From the NCBI GenBank assembly GCA_009782605.1, contig WRIR01000004.1, positions 62,001-126,000 on the forward strand: 64,000 nt of DNA. Reading direction: 5' to 3'. Made by a program: the position numbers and the translations under genes. The notes below the pieces were generated by a model, which made no database searches, was not told the origin of the DNA, and was given only the letters and a program-made list of their open reading frames with translations. Every line of letters begins with the position of its first letter. Positions within the stretch are counted from its first letter, which is position 1. The DNA is from Eggerthellaceae bacterium (GTDB lineage: Bacteria > Actinomycetota > Coriobacteriia > Coriobacteriales > Eggerthellaceae). Of the stretch, positions 1-13,900 are shown piece by piece.

Positions 1-3000
1 GACAGTCACCGTGGCCGTGTGGTCCTCGTCCACCCAGAAGGTGACCGGGACGACGGTCGGGTAGCCCGGCTCGCCTTCGCGGGCGAAGTCGGCCGTCTTA
101 AAGCCGCCGTCGTCGGTGAGGGCCGGAGTGCCGTCCGACGCGAGGTTGGAGCCGGTGCGCAGGAAGCTTGCCGCCCCCGAGCGCGCAACGAACTCGTCGC
201 CGTAGGCAGGCATGTCCTTCGCCTGCAGGGCAAGCGCGTCGGCGATGTTGATGCGGAAGTCGGATGCCGTGATGGAGTAGAGCTCCCCGTTGCCGGCCGC
301 GACGCCCTCGGGCAGCACGCGGGCGGTGATGTCCTTGGTCAGGGCTGCCCACTCTTGTATGCCGATCGTCGGGTGGTAGTCGGTCGGGACGGCGGAGTAG
401 CCGCCGTCGGCCAGGACAAAGGCCGTTGCCGGGGTTCCGTCGGCCTTCCAGGCCTGGGCCTTCGAGAGGTCCATTATCTGGGCTGTGGTGCCTGCCACGA
501 CATCGGCGGACTGGATGATGAAGGAGCTTGCCTGGATGACGTAGTTGTCGTCATAGGCTATAGAGCCGTCGTTGACGATGAAGGCACGGGTCACCTGGGC
601 GGTATTGCCGTCGGAGTCGGTGACGAAGTAGGTGACCGGGGTCACCGAAGCCGCATTCAAGGGAATCGTCGGCAGAACTTCTGCGCCGTCGGCATCCGGG
701 TTGACAACGACCCAGTCGGTGATGTCGCCGTCCTCGTCGTCGTCGGCCACAACGCCTTCCATGAGCATGTCGCGGGTCGCAACATCCGTGCTCGCCGGGT
801 CGGCTGCGACCTCAAGCGGCGTGGGGGTGGCGGTTATCGTCGGTGCGGCGCCGTCGGTCACCTGGACGGTGAGCTCGACACGGGCCATCTCGTCGGGGTC
901 TTCCGCCGTCACGACCACGGTATAGGTGCCTTGCGCGGCCATGAAGCCGCCATCGTCGGCCAGGGTCGGGGCGAGCACCTCGACCATGCTGGTCGGCGTG
1001 GTCTTCAAGGCGCCGGCGCCCAGGGCCTCAAGCAGGGCCACGGTCGGGTCAGCCTCGGCCAGGATGGCCTCGGCCTCGCCGGTGCGCAGCGTGATGTCGT
1101 TGCCGAATACGTAGTAGTTGTCCTTGTCGGGGTCGTTGGGGCCCGAATCGATGAAGGCCGCGTCGACGACCACGCCGGTGATGGCGCGGTCAAGGGTGCC
1201 GCTCGGGTCGTCGTTGCCGCGGACCGTGATGCCGTAGCTGCCCGCAACCGGGCCGTAGCCGCCGTCGCTTGCAACAAAGGGTGCGACCGATGCCGCCTCG
1301 CCGGTGTCGCCCTCATAGAGCGCGGCGTTCGACTTGGCAAGGATATCCTGGTCGTAGGGAGCCGCAACGTCCTTCACAAGGGTCACGAAGGAGTTTGCCA
1401 TGAGGATGCGGCCGTCGCCCACTGTGTAGCGGCCGTCGTTGACCACGACGACACGCGAACCTTCGACGGTGTTGTCGTCGGAATCGGTCACGGAATAGTG
1501 CACCACATAGCGCCCGACCGTACCCGTGTCAACGGGGCCAGTCGCCGCGTCGGGGGTCACCACGACGAAGTCGATCAGGTCGCCGTCCTCCACGTCGGTG
1601 GCCGTGACGGCGTAAAGGTCGTCAGTGTAGGCGCTCGGCAGGATGGAGCCCGCCGGTTGCGGCAGCGATGCGTCGCCGACCCATATCTCAACCGGGGTCT
1701 TCACGGTAAGGACCGGCATCTCGCCCTGGGTGACCAGGCCGTCTATAGTCGCGCTCTGCATATCTGCCGGGATGGTGTCGATGCTGAATGTGACAGGATA
1801 GGTGTCCGCCACAGCGTCGAAATTGCCGGTGTCTTCCACAAGCGGCAAAAGCACGGGCAGGCCCGGCACAAGCGGGATAACCCGGGCACGGGCCCAGTCG
1901 ATGTAGCTTTGCGGGGCACCGGCAAGTATCTCGGCCGCCTCGCGCAGGTTGGCGCGGAAGTGGTTGGCCACAAGCGCGTAGCTTGAGTCCTTGCCGCCTG
2001 CGTCTATCACGTCGGCATCGAGCACGTATGCGGTGATATCCTTGGTGGTGTCGCGTCCGGGCACCGTCCAGGTTATCGGGTAGTCGTCGGCCTCGGCACC
2101 TGCCACATAACCCGCAGGCGCACCCGTCCAGGTCACGTCAAGCGGCTCGCCGGAGATATCGTAGGCCTCGACATAGGACAGCGCCATGGCCTGGGCCTCG
2201 GTGCCGTCGACGTCGGCGCTGGCAATGACGTAGTCACGTGCGCCGATGATGATGTCGTCCATGTCGTCGATGGTGAAGCGCCCGTCGGTGATGACGACCG
2301 CGCGGGAGGCGGACACGGTGTTGTTGTCGGAGTCGGTCACGGTGTAGGTCACCTGCCACACCCCGATCTTGTGCTGGTCGAGCTGGGCGCCGCCCGCGAC
2401 CTCGACCGTGGTCTCATCCCACAGGTCGCCGTCTTCGACGTCCATGACGGTCATGAAGGCCTTCAGGTCGGCATCGGTCAGCAGATAGGACTCAGGCGTC
2501 TGCTCAAGGACGAGCGGGGCCTGCGTGAACTCGATGACCGGGTCGTTGCCGTTGTCGATGGTGAAGGTGACGGTGGCGCGGATGTCGGGCTGCCCGGCCG
2601 GGATGAAGGTGACCAGGTACTCGGCGTCGCGGGCTATCGGGTGATCGGCATCGCCGATCTCGTTCTCAAGCACGTCAACGTCCCAATCGGCCAGGGCTGC
2701 CGCAATCTCGAAGGAGACCGCAGCGGCACGCTCGATAAGGAGGGCCTTTGCCTCGTCGCTCAAGCCCACATAGTCGGGAGCCTCGGCAATGGTGATACGC
2801 GCATGGGAGGCCACCACGATATAGCGGGTGTCGCCGTCCATGTCGTCGCCTATCACGTCGCCGTCGATGACGATGCCCGTGACCTCGCGGACCGGGTCGC
2901 CGCTGTAACCGGGCTCGGGGCCCGATATGCCTATCTGTATCGGCGCGTAGGCCCCAGGCGTTGCCGAATAGCCGGCATTGTCCTTCACGGCGAGCAGGTT

Positions 3001-6000
3001 GTCGACCGCGATGGGAAGCAGCGCTTCGTCGGCCGGGTCGTTGGCGGCGATGCGCCAGGCATGGGCCTTGGCAGCCGCCAGTATCTCGTCGTCGGTGCCC
3101 GTCACGTCGCGGGCCAGCATGACGAAGTCAAGCGCCTCGACGGCATAGTCGCCGTCGATAACGAAGCGCCCGTCGTTGATGAGGACCTTTGCGGCCTTCT
3201 CGGTGGTGTTGCCGTCGGAGTCGGTGACCGAGTAGACGACCGTCTGGAAGCCGACCCGGCTCAAGTCGAGGGGATCTGCCATCTCGACGAAGCCACCGGA
3301 AGCGTCATAGGCGCCCCAAAGCAGGAGGTCGGTCAGGTCGCCGTCCTCGAAGTCGTCGGCCATGACGCTGTCGTCACTCGTGTAGGTCGGGCCCCAGACA
3401 TAGTCCCATTCCTCGGGCAGGAACGAACCTGCCGGCTGGTCGGCCGCGGCACCCGTCCAAATGACGCGCATCGGCGGCAGGGATATCTCGGGATGGTTGC
3501 CCTGCGACACGATGGCATTGATGGTTACCGTGGCCGTGTGGTCCTCGTCCACCCAGAAGGTTATCGGGACAATGGTCGGGTAGCCCGGCTCGCCCTCGCG
3601 GGCGAAGTCGGCCGTCGCAAAGCCGCCGTCGGACACGAGCACCGGGGTGCCGCCGTACTCAAGCACGGAACCGGTGCGCAGGAAGCTTGTCGTGCTTGCG
3701 CGGCTCAGGAACTCGGGGTTGTAGTCGGGGTCTGCCGCCATTTCTTGCAGGGCAAGCGCGTCGGCGATGTTGATGCGGAAGTCGGATGCCGTGATGGAAT
3801 AGACGTCCCCGTTGCCGGCCGCGACGCCCTCGGGCAGCACGCGGGCGGTGATGTCCTTGGTCAGGGCTGCCCACTCTTGTATGCCGATCGTCGGATGGTA
3901 GTCGGCCGGGTCGGCGCAGTAGCCGCCGTCGGCCAGGACAAAGGCCGTTGCCGGGGTGCCGTCGACCTTCCAGGCCTGGGCCTTGGAGAGGTCCATTATC
4001 TGGGACATGGCCTCTGCCGGGCTGTTCGCCATGACATCGGCGGACTGGATGATGAAGGAGCTTGCCTGGATGACGTAGTCGTCGTCAAAGACAATCGAAC
4101 CGTCGTTGACGATGAAGGCGCGTGTCACTTCGTCGCTGTTGCCGTCGGAATCCATGACATAGTAGGTGATTGGGGTCACCGAAGCCGCGTTCAGCGGAAT
4201 CATTGGCAGCACTTCTGCGCCGTCGGCATCCGGGTTGATGACAACCCAGTCGGTGATGTCGCCGTCCTCGTCGTCAGTCGCCTTGACACCCTTCATGAGC
4301 ATGTCGCGGGTGGCGGCCTCCGTGCTCATGAGGTCGGCTGCGACCTCAAGCGGCATGGGGTCGGCAGTTATCGTCGGCGGCGCGCCGTTGGTCACCTGGA
4401 TGGTGAGCTCGACGCGGGCCATCTCGTCGGGGTCTTCCGCCGTCACAACCACGGTATAGAAGCCTTGCACGGCCATGAAGCCGCCATCGTCGGCCAGGGT
4501 CGGGTCAAGGACCTCCACCCTGCCGATCGGCGTGGTCTTGAGGGCACCGGCACCCAGGGCATCAAGCAGAGCCGCAGTCGGGTCGGCGGCGGCCAGGATG
4601 GCCTCAGCCTCGCCGATACGCAGCGTGATGTCGTTGCCGTATGCGTAGTAGTTGTCCTTGTCGGGGTCGCCCGGGCCAAAGTCGAGGAAGTCCGCATCGA
4701 TCACCACACCGGTGATGGCATGGTCGAGGTAACCGCTCGGGTCATCCTCGGCACGGACTACGATGTCGTAGCTGCCCACCATCGGGCTGTAACCGCCGTC
4801 GTTGTAGACGAAAATGCCGCTCGGCAGCACTTCTTCGCCGGTCGTGCCGTCATAGAGGGCGGCACCCGACTTGTTGAGGATGTCCTGGCTAAAGGGGGGC
4901 GCCACGTCTGAGAGAAGCGTCACGAAGGCGTTGGCGATGAGGATGCGCCCGTCTCCCACCGTGTAGCGGCCGTCGTTGACCACGATGACGCGCGAGGCCT
5001 CAACCGTGTTGCTGTCGGAATCGGTGAGAGAATAGTGCACCACATAACGCCCGACCGTGGTTTTGTCGAGCGGGCCGGTCGTCGCGTCGTCGGTGAACTC
5101 GACCACGAGCGGGATGCCCGCGGCGTCGTCCTCGGTGTCAGTCGCCGTGACTCTAAAGAGGTGGTCGGTGTAGTCGCCGGGCAGGACGGAGCCCGCCGGT
5201 TGCGGCAGCGAGGCATCGCCTATCCATATCTCTATCGGGGTATCCACCATGAGGACCGGCGGCTCGCCCTGGGTGACCAGGCCGTCTATGGTCGCGCTTT
5301 GCATATCTGCCGGAATGGTGTCGATGCGGAAGGTAATGGGGTAGGTACCGAGGGCGGCGGCAAAGTTGCCGGTATCCTCCACAAGCGGCATAAGCACGGG
5401 CAGGCCCGGCACAAGCGGGATGACCCGGGCCTGGGCCCAGTCGATGTAGCTTTGCATGGCATTGTCGAGGATGTCTTGGGCCTCCATGAGGTTGGCACGG
5501 AAGTGGTTGGCCACAAGCGCGTAGCTTGCATCCTTGTCGCCCATGTCGATGACGTCAGCGTCGATGACGTGCGCGACGATGTCCTTGGTGGCCATGCGCC
5601 CGGGAACCTCCCAGGTGATGTCGTAGTCGCCAACCGGGGCAGCAGCCACATAGCCCGCAGGCGCGCCTGTCCAGGCGACATCAAGCGGCTCGCCGGAGAT
5701 GTCGAAGGCCTCGGCATAGGACAGCGCCATGGCCTGGGCCTCGGTGCCGTCGACGTCGGCGCTCCTGATGACGTAGTCGCGGGCACCGATGATGGTGCCG
5801 TCCATGGTGTCAACGGTATAGCGCCCGTCGTCGACGATGATGGCACGCGCGGCAGAAGCCGGGTTGCCGTCGGAGTCCTCAACGTAGTAGTAGGCCTGGT
5901 AGACGCCGACCGAGCTCGTATCGATCATCAAAGGATTGCCATCGGCGTCGCTGACCTCGGTCATTGCCAGAAGGTCGATGTTCGCCATGTCGTCCTCGAC

Positions 6001-9000
6001 GTCGGTGACCGTCATGTGGAGCCGCAGGTCGTCAAGGGAAAGGATGTTGCTTGCGGCAGTCCTCGGGAACACCAGGGGATAGCCGTCGACAGGGTCGAAG
6101 GTGATGACCGGCGGGTTGCCCTCGTCGGTGCGGAATATCACGGTGACAAAGATGCCGGGATAGCCCTTCGGCGCGAACACGACCTCGTATTCCGTGTTCG
6201 TCTCCACCGGGCCGGAAGCGCCGATCTCGCTGCTCACGACCTCAACGTCCCAGGGGCCGATGGCGCCGTCGATTTCCCAGGCCTGGGCCAGGGCGCGGTC
6301 GATGAGGTAGGCGTCCACCACGGGGTCGCCGGCGCCGACGCAGAACTCGACGGCGTCGTTGTAGCTGATGGCCACATGGTTGGCTGCGACCGTGTAGCGG
6401 ATATGGGCATCGCCGACGAAGTCGCGGGCGATCTCGTCAAGGTCGACCACCCTGCCAACGACGCCGATGGGGTTCATGCCGCCGTAGAAGCCCGGCTCAG
6501 GCTCGATGCCGACCTGGATGTCGTAGTCGCCTTCTGCGGCCTGGTAGCCGCCGAGGGCCGTCACCTGCAAGAGGTTGTCGACCGGCCAGGGCAGCGGGTC
6601 GGAAGTCTCGGAGCTGTTGCGGAGCCTCCAGGCATTGGCGGCGGCCAGGTCAAGCACCGCAGCATCGCTCGTGTCGACGTTCTTGACCGTCTCGACGAAG
6701 CTGTAGGCCATAATCAGGTAGTCGCCGTCAAGGGTGGCGTTCTTGGTCACCAGGGCCTGTACTTCCCGGGTGGTCGTGTTGTAGTCGGCATCGGTGACCG
6801 AGTAGGCGAAGGGCTGGAACACGTCGCGGACGCCCAGGTCAACCGGGTCGGTGTCGGTAACCGGGTCGCTTTCGGTGAAGGTGCCGTCGGCGCCCACCGT
6901 GCCCACCAGGATGAAGTCGGTCAGGCCCTCGAAGGGCGGGTAGTCGTCGTCTGCCGTGACGTCGTAGGGACGCCCGTTGCTGGACAGCCAGTCGTCTGCC
7001 ATGATGGCGCCGACCGGCATGTCGGCCGGGTCGCCCACCCAGATGATGCGTACCTCGGGGGCATAGATGACAGGTGGCAGGCCGTTGTCCACGAAGAGCG
7101 TGATGGTGGTCTTGGCAGCGTCGTCCTGGCCGCAGCGCAGCGTCAGGGTGAAGCTGTCGCCGTCAACAAGGGAGCCAGCCGCAGCAATGAAGCCGTCCTC
7201 GTCGTCGAGGTGGCGGTTGACCATGTTGGCCGGGGCGTAGTCGCCGCGGTGCCACAGTTCCATGTTGGCAAGGCCCGTGTCGCTGAGCGGGTCGGTGCCG
7301 ACGATCATCTTCTCGAAGGCGGCGAAGTCCGACGCGCCGAGGGAGGCGAGCTCTTCCGCGTCAACGGTGTTCATGCGGAAGTTCGTGCCGATGACCATGC
7401 AGGTGGCACCGTTGTCACCGTGGGTGTCGCCCGGCCTCTGGTTGTCGGGGTCACCCGCGTCAACGACCTTGGCCGTGATGCTCTTGGTCGTTGCCGGGTG
7501 CGGCACGGCCTGGATGATGACCGGGTAGTCGTTTGCGGAGGGCGCATAGCCGCCCGTGCTCGCAACGCTTGCCGGGCGCGGGTTGCCGTCATAGTCCCAG
7601 CAGAAGGCCGACTCGGACATATCGCTTATCTGCTCCGCCTCGCGCGAGGGGATCACGTCATAGGAGCGGATGACGAAGGAGAGCGCACGGATGAGGTAGC
7701 CCTCGCTCCAGGCGGTCTCGCCTGTGTAGTGCTCGCGGACGAAGAGGCGCGAGTCCATGACCTGGTTGAAGTCCTGGTTGGTGTAGGTGTAGACCACCTT
7801 GTAGGCACCAGTCGTGCCCGAAGCGGTCGGGATGCCGGGAACGAGCGTGCCCGGGCCGCCGTCACTCACGTCGAATATCTCGATCTTGAGGTTGGCGGGC
7901 GGGTTCAGGGGGCCGTGGAAGGCAGTCGTGAGGTTGTCGGGTTCGCTCAAGTCGACCTCGTAGTCGGCATAAGGCATGCCGTCCCTGTCCTCATGGACCA
8001 GCACGCCTTCGATAAGGCGCTCGTAGGACACGAAGCCGTCAGGGCCGGTCATCCATTCGTTGCCCGGCGCTCTGAGCTGAGGATAGTTCAGCACTACCGG
8101 GGGGTCCTTCTCGACGGCGATGTCGGGCCGGGGGCCCTCCCACACGTTGATGGTGAGCTCGATGGGACTCGTGCCGTCCATCGCGCTCACGGTGAAGTAG
8201 TAGATGCCCAGGTATTCCGGGTTCCCTGCATCGGGGCCGGAGAATATGTCGATAAAGCCGTCCCTGTCAACGACCTTGAGCCCGGGGTCGTCCACCCCGC
8301 CGCCGGGCAGGGCCGTCAGGGAGCCTGCGAGCAGGGCGTCAAGCACGCCGGAATCGCCGGCCAGGGCCGCCGATATGGCCTCGTTGCGCGGCAGGTCGGC
8401 GTGCGTGCCCCAGACATAGGTGTCCGGGCCGTAGGGCGACGATATCTCGGGGAACAGGACGTCGGCGTCGACGACCTTGCCGAGCACCGTCTTGTCGATG
8501 GTGCCGGAGGCGCCCTCGGGCAGGGCGTCGATGGCGGTGATGGTGATGTCGTAGTCGCCGGCCATCGGGCCATAGGCGGGCATGCCCAGGTTGACGCTGT
8601 CGAGCGTGCCGTCGCCCAGCTCGATGCGGCTGCCGTCGCTGCCGTCGAAGAGCCGTGCGTTGCTCTTGGCCAAGGCCTCGGCCTCAAGGTTGGCCGGGAC
8701 AGTGCTCACGTCGGAGGTCTTGGTCACGAAGGACTTGGCCGAGAGCACCCGGCCCTCGCCCACGGTCATGGTGCCGTCGTTGACGATGACAGCACGGGTG
8801 GCCTCGCCGACGTTGTCGTCCGAGTCCGTGACGGAGAACATCAGGGTGTAGATGCCCGGTGTTGTCAGGTCAGGCCCGCTTGCAGGGATAAGGTAGGTGA
8901 CCGTGATATCGCTCGGGTCGAAGTCCCCATCCTCGAAATCGGTGGCACTGACCTCGTAGAGGTCGAAGTAGCTGCTCGGCGAGATGGCGTTTGTCGGCAT

Positions 9001-10900
9001 CATGCCCGGGTCGCCCACCCAGACCTCAAGCGGGGTCAAGGCGGTGACGACCGGCGGCTCGCCCTGGGACACTATGCCGTAAGAATTCACATGCACGCCG
9101 CTGACCGGCCCGGAGGAAGTCCGTGCGCCGAACTCAAGCGGGTAACCCGGGTCGGCGTTGACCTCTGCCCTGAATCCGCCGTTGGAGGCGAGCTGGGGTG
9201 TGGCCGCAGGAATGCCGTCAACCAGCGAATAGACCATGACCTGGGCCTCTATAGGCAGGGAGTTTGCCAGGCCCGCGTCCACGAGCTCTTGGGCCCGGGA
9301 GAGGTTCACGGTGAAGTCGTTGGCGGTCATGACATACAGGGTGGTCCTCGTGGTCGGCGATATATAGTCGGCATCGGTGACGGTGCCGGTGATGGCCTTC
9401 ACCTGGTCGGGGAAGCCGTCCACCACCAAGTCGAAGTCGTAGACGTCGGGGTCGGCCTCCTGTACCCAGCCGCTCGTGTCGAAGTTGGCGACAGTGGGCA
9501 TGCCGGCAGCAGTACCGTCGATGAGGTAGGCCTCGGCAAAGGACGCGCTCAACACCTCGGGGGCGCCGCCCTGGACGGTGCTTTGCCTCATGACGAAGTT
9601 CTTGGCGCCGATGATGACATCGGTGCCTATCATGTAGCGCCCGTCCTGTATGACGATGGCGCGGGTGGCCTCGGTGGCGGCCATGCCGTCAGAGTCCGTG
9701 ACCGCGTAGGTGACCGAGTACACCGCCGGGTTGCCCGTGTTGATCGTGGCCGTGGCAGAGCCGTTGACGGTGAAGGTGACGTCGTCCCACAGGTCGCCGT
9801 CCTCAAGGTCCCATGCCACCAGCTTCGCCTTTATCTCGGCAGGGCTGAGGTCGTGGGCCGAGGCGCTGGGGTCGTAGGCGACGATGAGGGGCGCCTCGTC
9901 GAAGGTGATTGTCGGGGGCGTGCCGGAGAGCAGGTAGGTCACCGTGACGTCGATGTCCTCGTAGCCCACGATGCCGAAGACCACCGTGCAGGCCTGGTTG
10001 GCCCGCCCGCCGGTGGCCGGGATGTTGTTCTCCTTGACGAAGACGCCGGCATCGCCAAGCGTTGCCAGGGGGAAGTCGGTGGCGTTGAGCGGTGTCGCCG
10101 TGTCCATGAGCTTCCAGGCGCTTGCCAGGGAGGCGTTGATGAGCTTGAGCTGCACGTCGTCGCTGGTGCCTGCATAGTTGGGGGCCTCAGAGACCGGGAG
10201 GTCGGCCACGTCGCTGGCTGCGATGGTGTAGCGGATGTTGGTGTCGGAAGCGTTCTTGTCGGTGAGCCGGTCGCGGTCGGTCACGACTGCGTCGACAGTC
10301 GTCTCAAGGCTCGTTGCCGGGCCGCCGCTCGGGGCGACGACGCCTAGGGTCACCGGGTAGGTGCCCTCCGCGCAGCCGGCCGCATAACCGCCGGCGGAAA
10401 CGAGCATGACATCAACCGGGACGAGCCCGTTTGTCGCAGCCTGGTCTATCAGGTAGGCCTGCGCCCGGGCGTCGTCTATGACGGCGGCCTCGCTTGCGTC
10501 CGCCTCGTCCATGAGCTTAACGAAGCTCGTGGCACCGAGCAGGTAGTTGTCGTCGGCTACGAAGGTGCCCACGGCCACAACGCCGGTCGCGGTGGTCGAG
10601 TTGCCGTCGGAGTTCGTGACCGAGTACACGACCGGGTAGGCCCCGACCCGGCCCAGGTCCACCTTGCTGTCGTCGAAGGTGACCGCGTCGGTGATGTCGG
10701 CGGCACCTGCCTCGTCGGAGAAGAAGGCCGTGACGTAGTCTTTCGGGTCGTAGGCGTCAGGCAGGATATAGCCGTCCTGCGGCATGTCCGCCGGGTCGCC
10801 CAGCCAGACAAGCACAGGCGACGTGACCATGAGCACCGGAGTTGCGCCGTCGGTGATGTATGCCTTGATGGTCACCTTGTGGTCCTTGTCGGGGTTCGTG
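1..10900 (-). repeat. Coding repeat array: 12 units of about 0.9 kb in three groups of four
   Basis: The DSDGN/NDGR landmark recurs near 590, 1470, 2320, 3210, 4110, 4990, 5850, 6760, 7750, 8800, 9680 and 10590. Unit types alternate in a fixed order. For example IIGARDYVI occurs near 2250 and 5770 with a diverged form near 9600, and VGDGRIL occurs near 1420 and 4940 with a diverged form near 8750. Positions 8-2340 are nearly identical to 3527-5880, with an offset of 3519-3543 bp, so the four-unit block was duplicated recently in tandem. The block at about 7,700-10,650 is an older, diverged copy. Confidence 0.85.
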
Positions 10901-13900
10901 CCCGAGCCCATGACCTTGAAGGTCACGTCATAGCTCTCCCCCACGGTCGGGTCGGCGGGGATGGCCACGCTCAAGACCTCGACCTTAGCTGCGTCGAAGT
11001 CCTCGCCTGCGGCGTCGCGGGCCATGGCCTCGGCAAGCGCGATAAGCTGCGGGTCGCGCTCGACGGCCGGGCGGGCCATGAGCGCAGAGGCGTTGTTGAC
11101 CGTTATCTCGAAGTGGTTGGCGCCGATGAGCTTTGCGGCCTGGTCGAAGGGCAGCACCGTCACGGTGCCGGTGTTGTTGAGGGACTTGTCGTCGTCTGCC
11201 TCATACCGCACCCGGTAGTCCTCGCCCAAGGGCCAGTCGTCAAGCGTGAAGGCGTCGCGGTCGTAATAGGAAGGCTCGTTCCACGGCGGGGTGACCGAGG
11301 TCACCGAGACGCCGGTGCCCAGGCTGGTCGCGGTCAGCTTCTCTGCGCGGGCGTTGATAAGGCCTTTGAGCTCCATGAACTGCTCGGGGCTGTTCTGCCC
11401 CATGTCGGCTACCTCTGCCGCCCGCTCCCGGCCGATATAGGCGTCGTCGTGCAGCAGGGCCAGGGCAGGGACGGACACCGTCAGGTAGGGTGCCGCCAGC
11501 ATGGTGGTGTCGTGTATGGGGGTGTCTACTATCGGGTTGGCGTTTTCGTTCTCGTCCTCAAGGATGAAATAGACCTTGTCGCCCTCCTTCAAGCTGGCCA
11601 GTGCGGCCTCGGTGAAGGTGTAGGTCCAGGTGCCGCCGGGCTCCAAGGTGCCGTAGAGGGGCTCGGCGCCGTCCATGATGATGTTGTCGGCGGAGTTCAC
11701 CACAGCATAGAGCTTCTCGGCCGCCTCGGGGTTGTGGGGCTCGGCTGCGGCCTGGTCTTCGGTCCAGGTGCCGGTAACCTCAGAAGTGATGCCGACCCAC
11801 AGCTTCTCGTTCGGCGAGACAAGCTCTGCCGGGACCGGAGGCAGGACGTCCATGACGGTGACGGTCCCGCTCGTGATGTCCTCGGGCTGGGCCATGTGCC
11901 GGCGCGCCGGGTCTTCCTCCCCGCGCCAGGCCTCGGTTATCTCGTAGACGTCGCCGGTGTGCAGGAGCTCGCCGTCGCTGTAGCGCACGACGCCCTCGAA
12001 GGTGCCCACATCGGTCTCCACCTCGTAGTAGTCCTCATAGCGCACCGAGTTCGACTGGCCGGGGCCCGACTGCATGGTGTTCCCGTCGCGCGTGATGTTC
12101 CAAAGCGCGATGACTTCGTCGTCCCAGGCGGGGCGGCCGTCGTAGTCCAGGCCCTCAGGCACGGTGGCGAAGGCGCGGACGTACTTGTCGGCATTGGTCG
12201 CCGGGATGAAATCGTTTATATGCGGGTTGGCGTTGTTCATCGAGACACGGCGGTAGGGCCAGGTGCCCTGGGTGCCGAAGTTGTCGACCGTGTTGTCGAT
12301 GTAGGGCCTGTCCGCAGTCGCGAAGGTCCCGTTGAAGTTGTTTCCTGTCAAAGTCAGGGACGACAGGATGCTCCACGACTTGTAAGGGGTGCCCTCGTTC
12401 GGGTCGTTCGAGCTGTTGGCGGCGTTACCCGCCGCGGCAGTCAGGCGGCTCTGGGAGTTGCCCCATACCGCAAGGTCGGAGTTCGTGAGGACGAAGCGGG
12501 AGTTATTGCCGCAGTTGATGGCGCTTGCCTGGTTGTCGGGGTTGAGGGTCGCCAAGTCGAAGAAGAGCGGCCGTGTGGCCTCGAAGGTCAGGTTCGTACC
12601 CGCATCGATGGGACAATTGGTGGTTGCACCCGTACCTGTTTCACCCCAGCCACGTCCTACGAAGATCGAGTCCTCGCCTATCGATATAGTGCCGTTGTTT
12701 CGGTTGCCGCCAATCGCCACACCAAGGTTTGCGATGAGCTCGATGGAGGTATGGTAACCGGAAACGTCGAAGGTCCAGCCGTTTTGATTGAATTCGATAC
12801 CCTGGTTGTTGTTGCGCGTGTAGCTCACAGAGCCTTCGTTGATGATACTGATGGTCGCGCCGCTTTCGGCATAGAAACCAGCGTCGGTGCCGTTGACGCG
12901 CAGGGCAGGGGCCCTGTTGGTAGAGGTGCTTGCGTGCCTGATAAGGCTGAGCTCGGCGTTGTTGGAGGCCCTGAACTCTGCATTGTTCGAACCCGCGTAG
13001 TAACGTATCATCGCGCCGTTGTTGTCGCTTTCCCCCCAGTTCTCGAAAAGAAGCGAGGTGCCCTCGCCATCGGCGACGAACTGTGTCCAGGAACCCTGAA
13101 TAACCAAAGCGGGCTGCCCGTTGTTCTGGGCGAGGTTGCAGAACTCGGCGGTGGCACCGCCCTTCACCTCAAACTTGGCGCTGGGTGACGTGGCAGATGT
13201 TCCTGTGCCCGTAGCTGCCGTGATGGAGACCAGGCCGGCAGAATTGCCCGTCCCGCGACCGTTGCCGTGAACTGTCAAGGAAGTGCCTGCATCGTATACC
13301 AGGAACTCAACCCTGGAAGCCGCATTAGTGTCGAGGTTCATGTTAATAGCGTTAGAAGTTCCCACATTCTCAGTCTTGACAAACACCTGTGCGCCGTCGG
13401 TCACTGAGAAGACGTTCATGTTTCTCGTTGCGCTGTAGTTGATGAAGTCGGTGGTGGAGCTCAAGCCCACGTGGCCCACGAGGTTCACCACGGTGTCAGG
13501 GCCGGAATAGTATTGCCGCATAACGAGTACGGTGGTGACGTCCGCAGCGCCGCTGTACCAGTCGAGCTCGCCGGTCACGTTCATCGTGGCTTGCGGTGCG
13601 TTGATGATGCCGCAGAAAGGCGCTTCCGGGCCTGATGTGGGAGCGGTCGTGTTGTTGAGGTTGACGGTCCAATTGGTGCCATTGCCTGCCGAGGCCCCGA
13701 TGAAATGGCCGCCTCTCTGATTTGCCGCAGTAGTTCCGACATTGGTTTTGACGACAACGAGGTTGTCCACGGTGAAGGTCGCACCGGCTGCCGGAGCCGC
13801 CGCCAGGCTGAAGCCATAGCTGTTGATGGCCGTGTTGGCCCCGTTGTTGCGGAAGTCGAGCTTGAAGCCCATACCGTCGACGGTAAGGCTGCGTGTGATA

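Noticed and set aside
5035-10347. A 1,770-codon open frame on the plus strand, with others at 19-1986, 2371-4911 and 10879-13188
   Set aside because: These are antisense shadows of the giant gene, in codon register with it. High GC3 in the true gene removes antisense stops; the products are Val/Gly/His/Asp-rich with no family.
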